A stretch of DNA of 6,243 bases. Origin: an uncultured Phascolarctobacterium sp. Its GTDB lineage: Bacteria > Bacillota > Negativicutes > Acidaminococcales > Acidaminococcaceae. The notes under the pieces are model-generated. The model did no database searches. It was not told where the DNA came from and was given only the letters and a program-made list of their open reading frames with translations. Each line of letters starts with the position of its first letter. Positions within the stretch are counted from its first letter, which is position 1. Positions 6,039 to 6,243 of the stretch are shown here, one piece after another. The stretch is from positions 1-6,243 of the forward strand of contig USHB01000096.1 of assembly GCA_900554395.1 (NCBI GenBank). Reading direction: 5' to 3'. Made by a program: the position numbers and the translations under genes.

Positions 6039-6243
6039 TAAAAGAAATATAATCAAAATAATGATTTATTTATATTACTGCTATATCCAAAATCTATCAC
6101 GTTAAATTGCAGCTAAAACAGTATGTTTCTAAACGCAAAATGCTTTTCTCAACAAAATAGCCGGTAAAAAGTTTTTCTAAAACCTGCTCCCAAAATTATC
6201 TTGCATGGAAACCGGAAGAGCTACCAAACATATTACTTAAAAA
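6039..6243. other. AT-rich intergenic region with no recognised gene
   Basis: No convincing complete gene lies here. One minus-strand frame is open from the edge to a TAA at 6198-6196 and would encode 15 residues ending MFGSSSGFHAR. It could be the tail of a gene beyond the window, but a frame this short is easily open by chance. After that stop, the same frame runs a further 32 codons without a good start. No terminator hairpin with a T tract, tRNA or long repeat was seen. Confidence 0.5.

Noticed and set aside
6107..6135. Plus-strand promoter TTGCAG-17-TAAACG
   Set aside because: The -10 is poor, the region is AT-rich so such matches are frequent, and no plus-strand gene follows within the window.
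1..6243. CRISPR array, insertion sequence, tRNA or defence/toxin system
   Set aside because: No regularly spaced repeats, transposase motifs, paired terminal repeats, cloverleaf-like sequence or toxin-antitoxin pair was found; the window is mostly conserved housekeeping genes.

Overview
The window looks like chromosomal DNA from a low-to-moderate GC bacterium of the Firmicutes (Bacillota), possibly Negativicutes; the class is only an inference. Support comes from purine-rich Shine-Dalgarno sites, sigma-A-type promoters, short 4-11 bp gene overlaps, and the gene order ecfA1-ecfA2-ecfT-truA-rplM-rpsI, a known Firmicutes block. Every convincing gene is on the minus strand, so transcription runs from right to left.

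Layout, in the direction of transcription: (i) 6243-5981 is AT-rich intergenic DNA, ending in a promoter with an extended -10. (ii) 5980-5513 encodes a low-molecular-weight protein-tyrosine phosphatase. An intrinsic terminator follows at 5435-5409. (iii) A second extended -10 promoter drives a metal-dependent amidohydrolase-2 family hydrolase, whose start is corrected to 5355. (iv) A near-consensus promoter (TTGACG-17-TATAAT) starts the ecfA1-ecfA2-ecfT-truA operon, with overlapping, translationally coupled genes. (v) A fourth, nearly perfect promoter (TTGACA-17-TAAAAT) lies between truA and rplM. It gives the ribosomal pair rplM-rpsI its own expression and a roughly 85-nt leader. (vi) A strong terminator at 144-105 ends the block. 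A possible new gene begins at 27 and runs off the left edge.

Functionally, EcfA1, EcfA2 and EcfT form the energising module of a group II ECF vitamin/metal importer. No substrate-binding S component is present, so those must be encoded elsewhere. TruA (tRNA pseudouridine synthase), L13 and S9 belong to translation. The phosphatase and the hydrolase look like separate single-gene units.

I see no mobile element, CRISPR array, tRNA/rRNA gene or convincing new multi-gene system. The items most worth a second look are regulatory: dyads and direct repeats over promoters, the rplM leader, and the break of the usual rplQ-ecfA1 linkage by the hydrolase gene.
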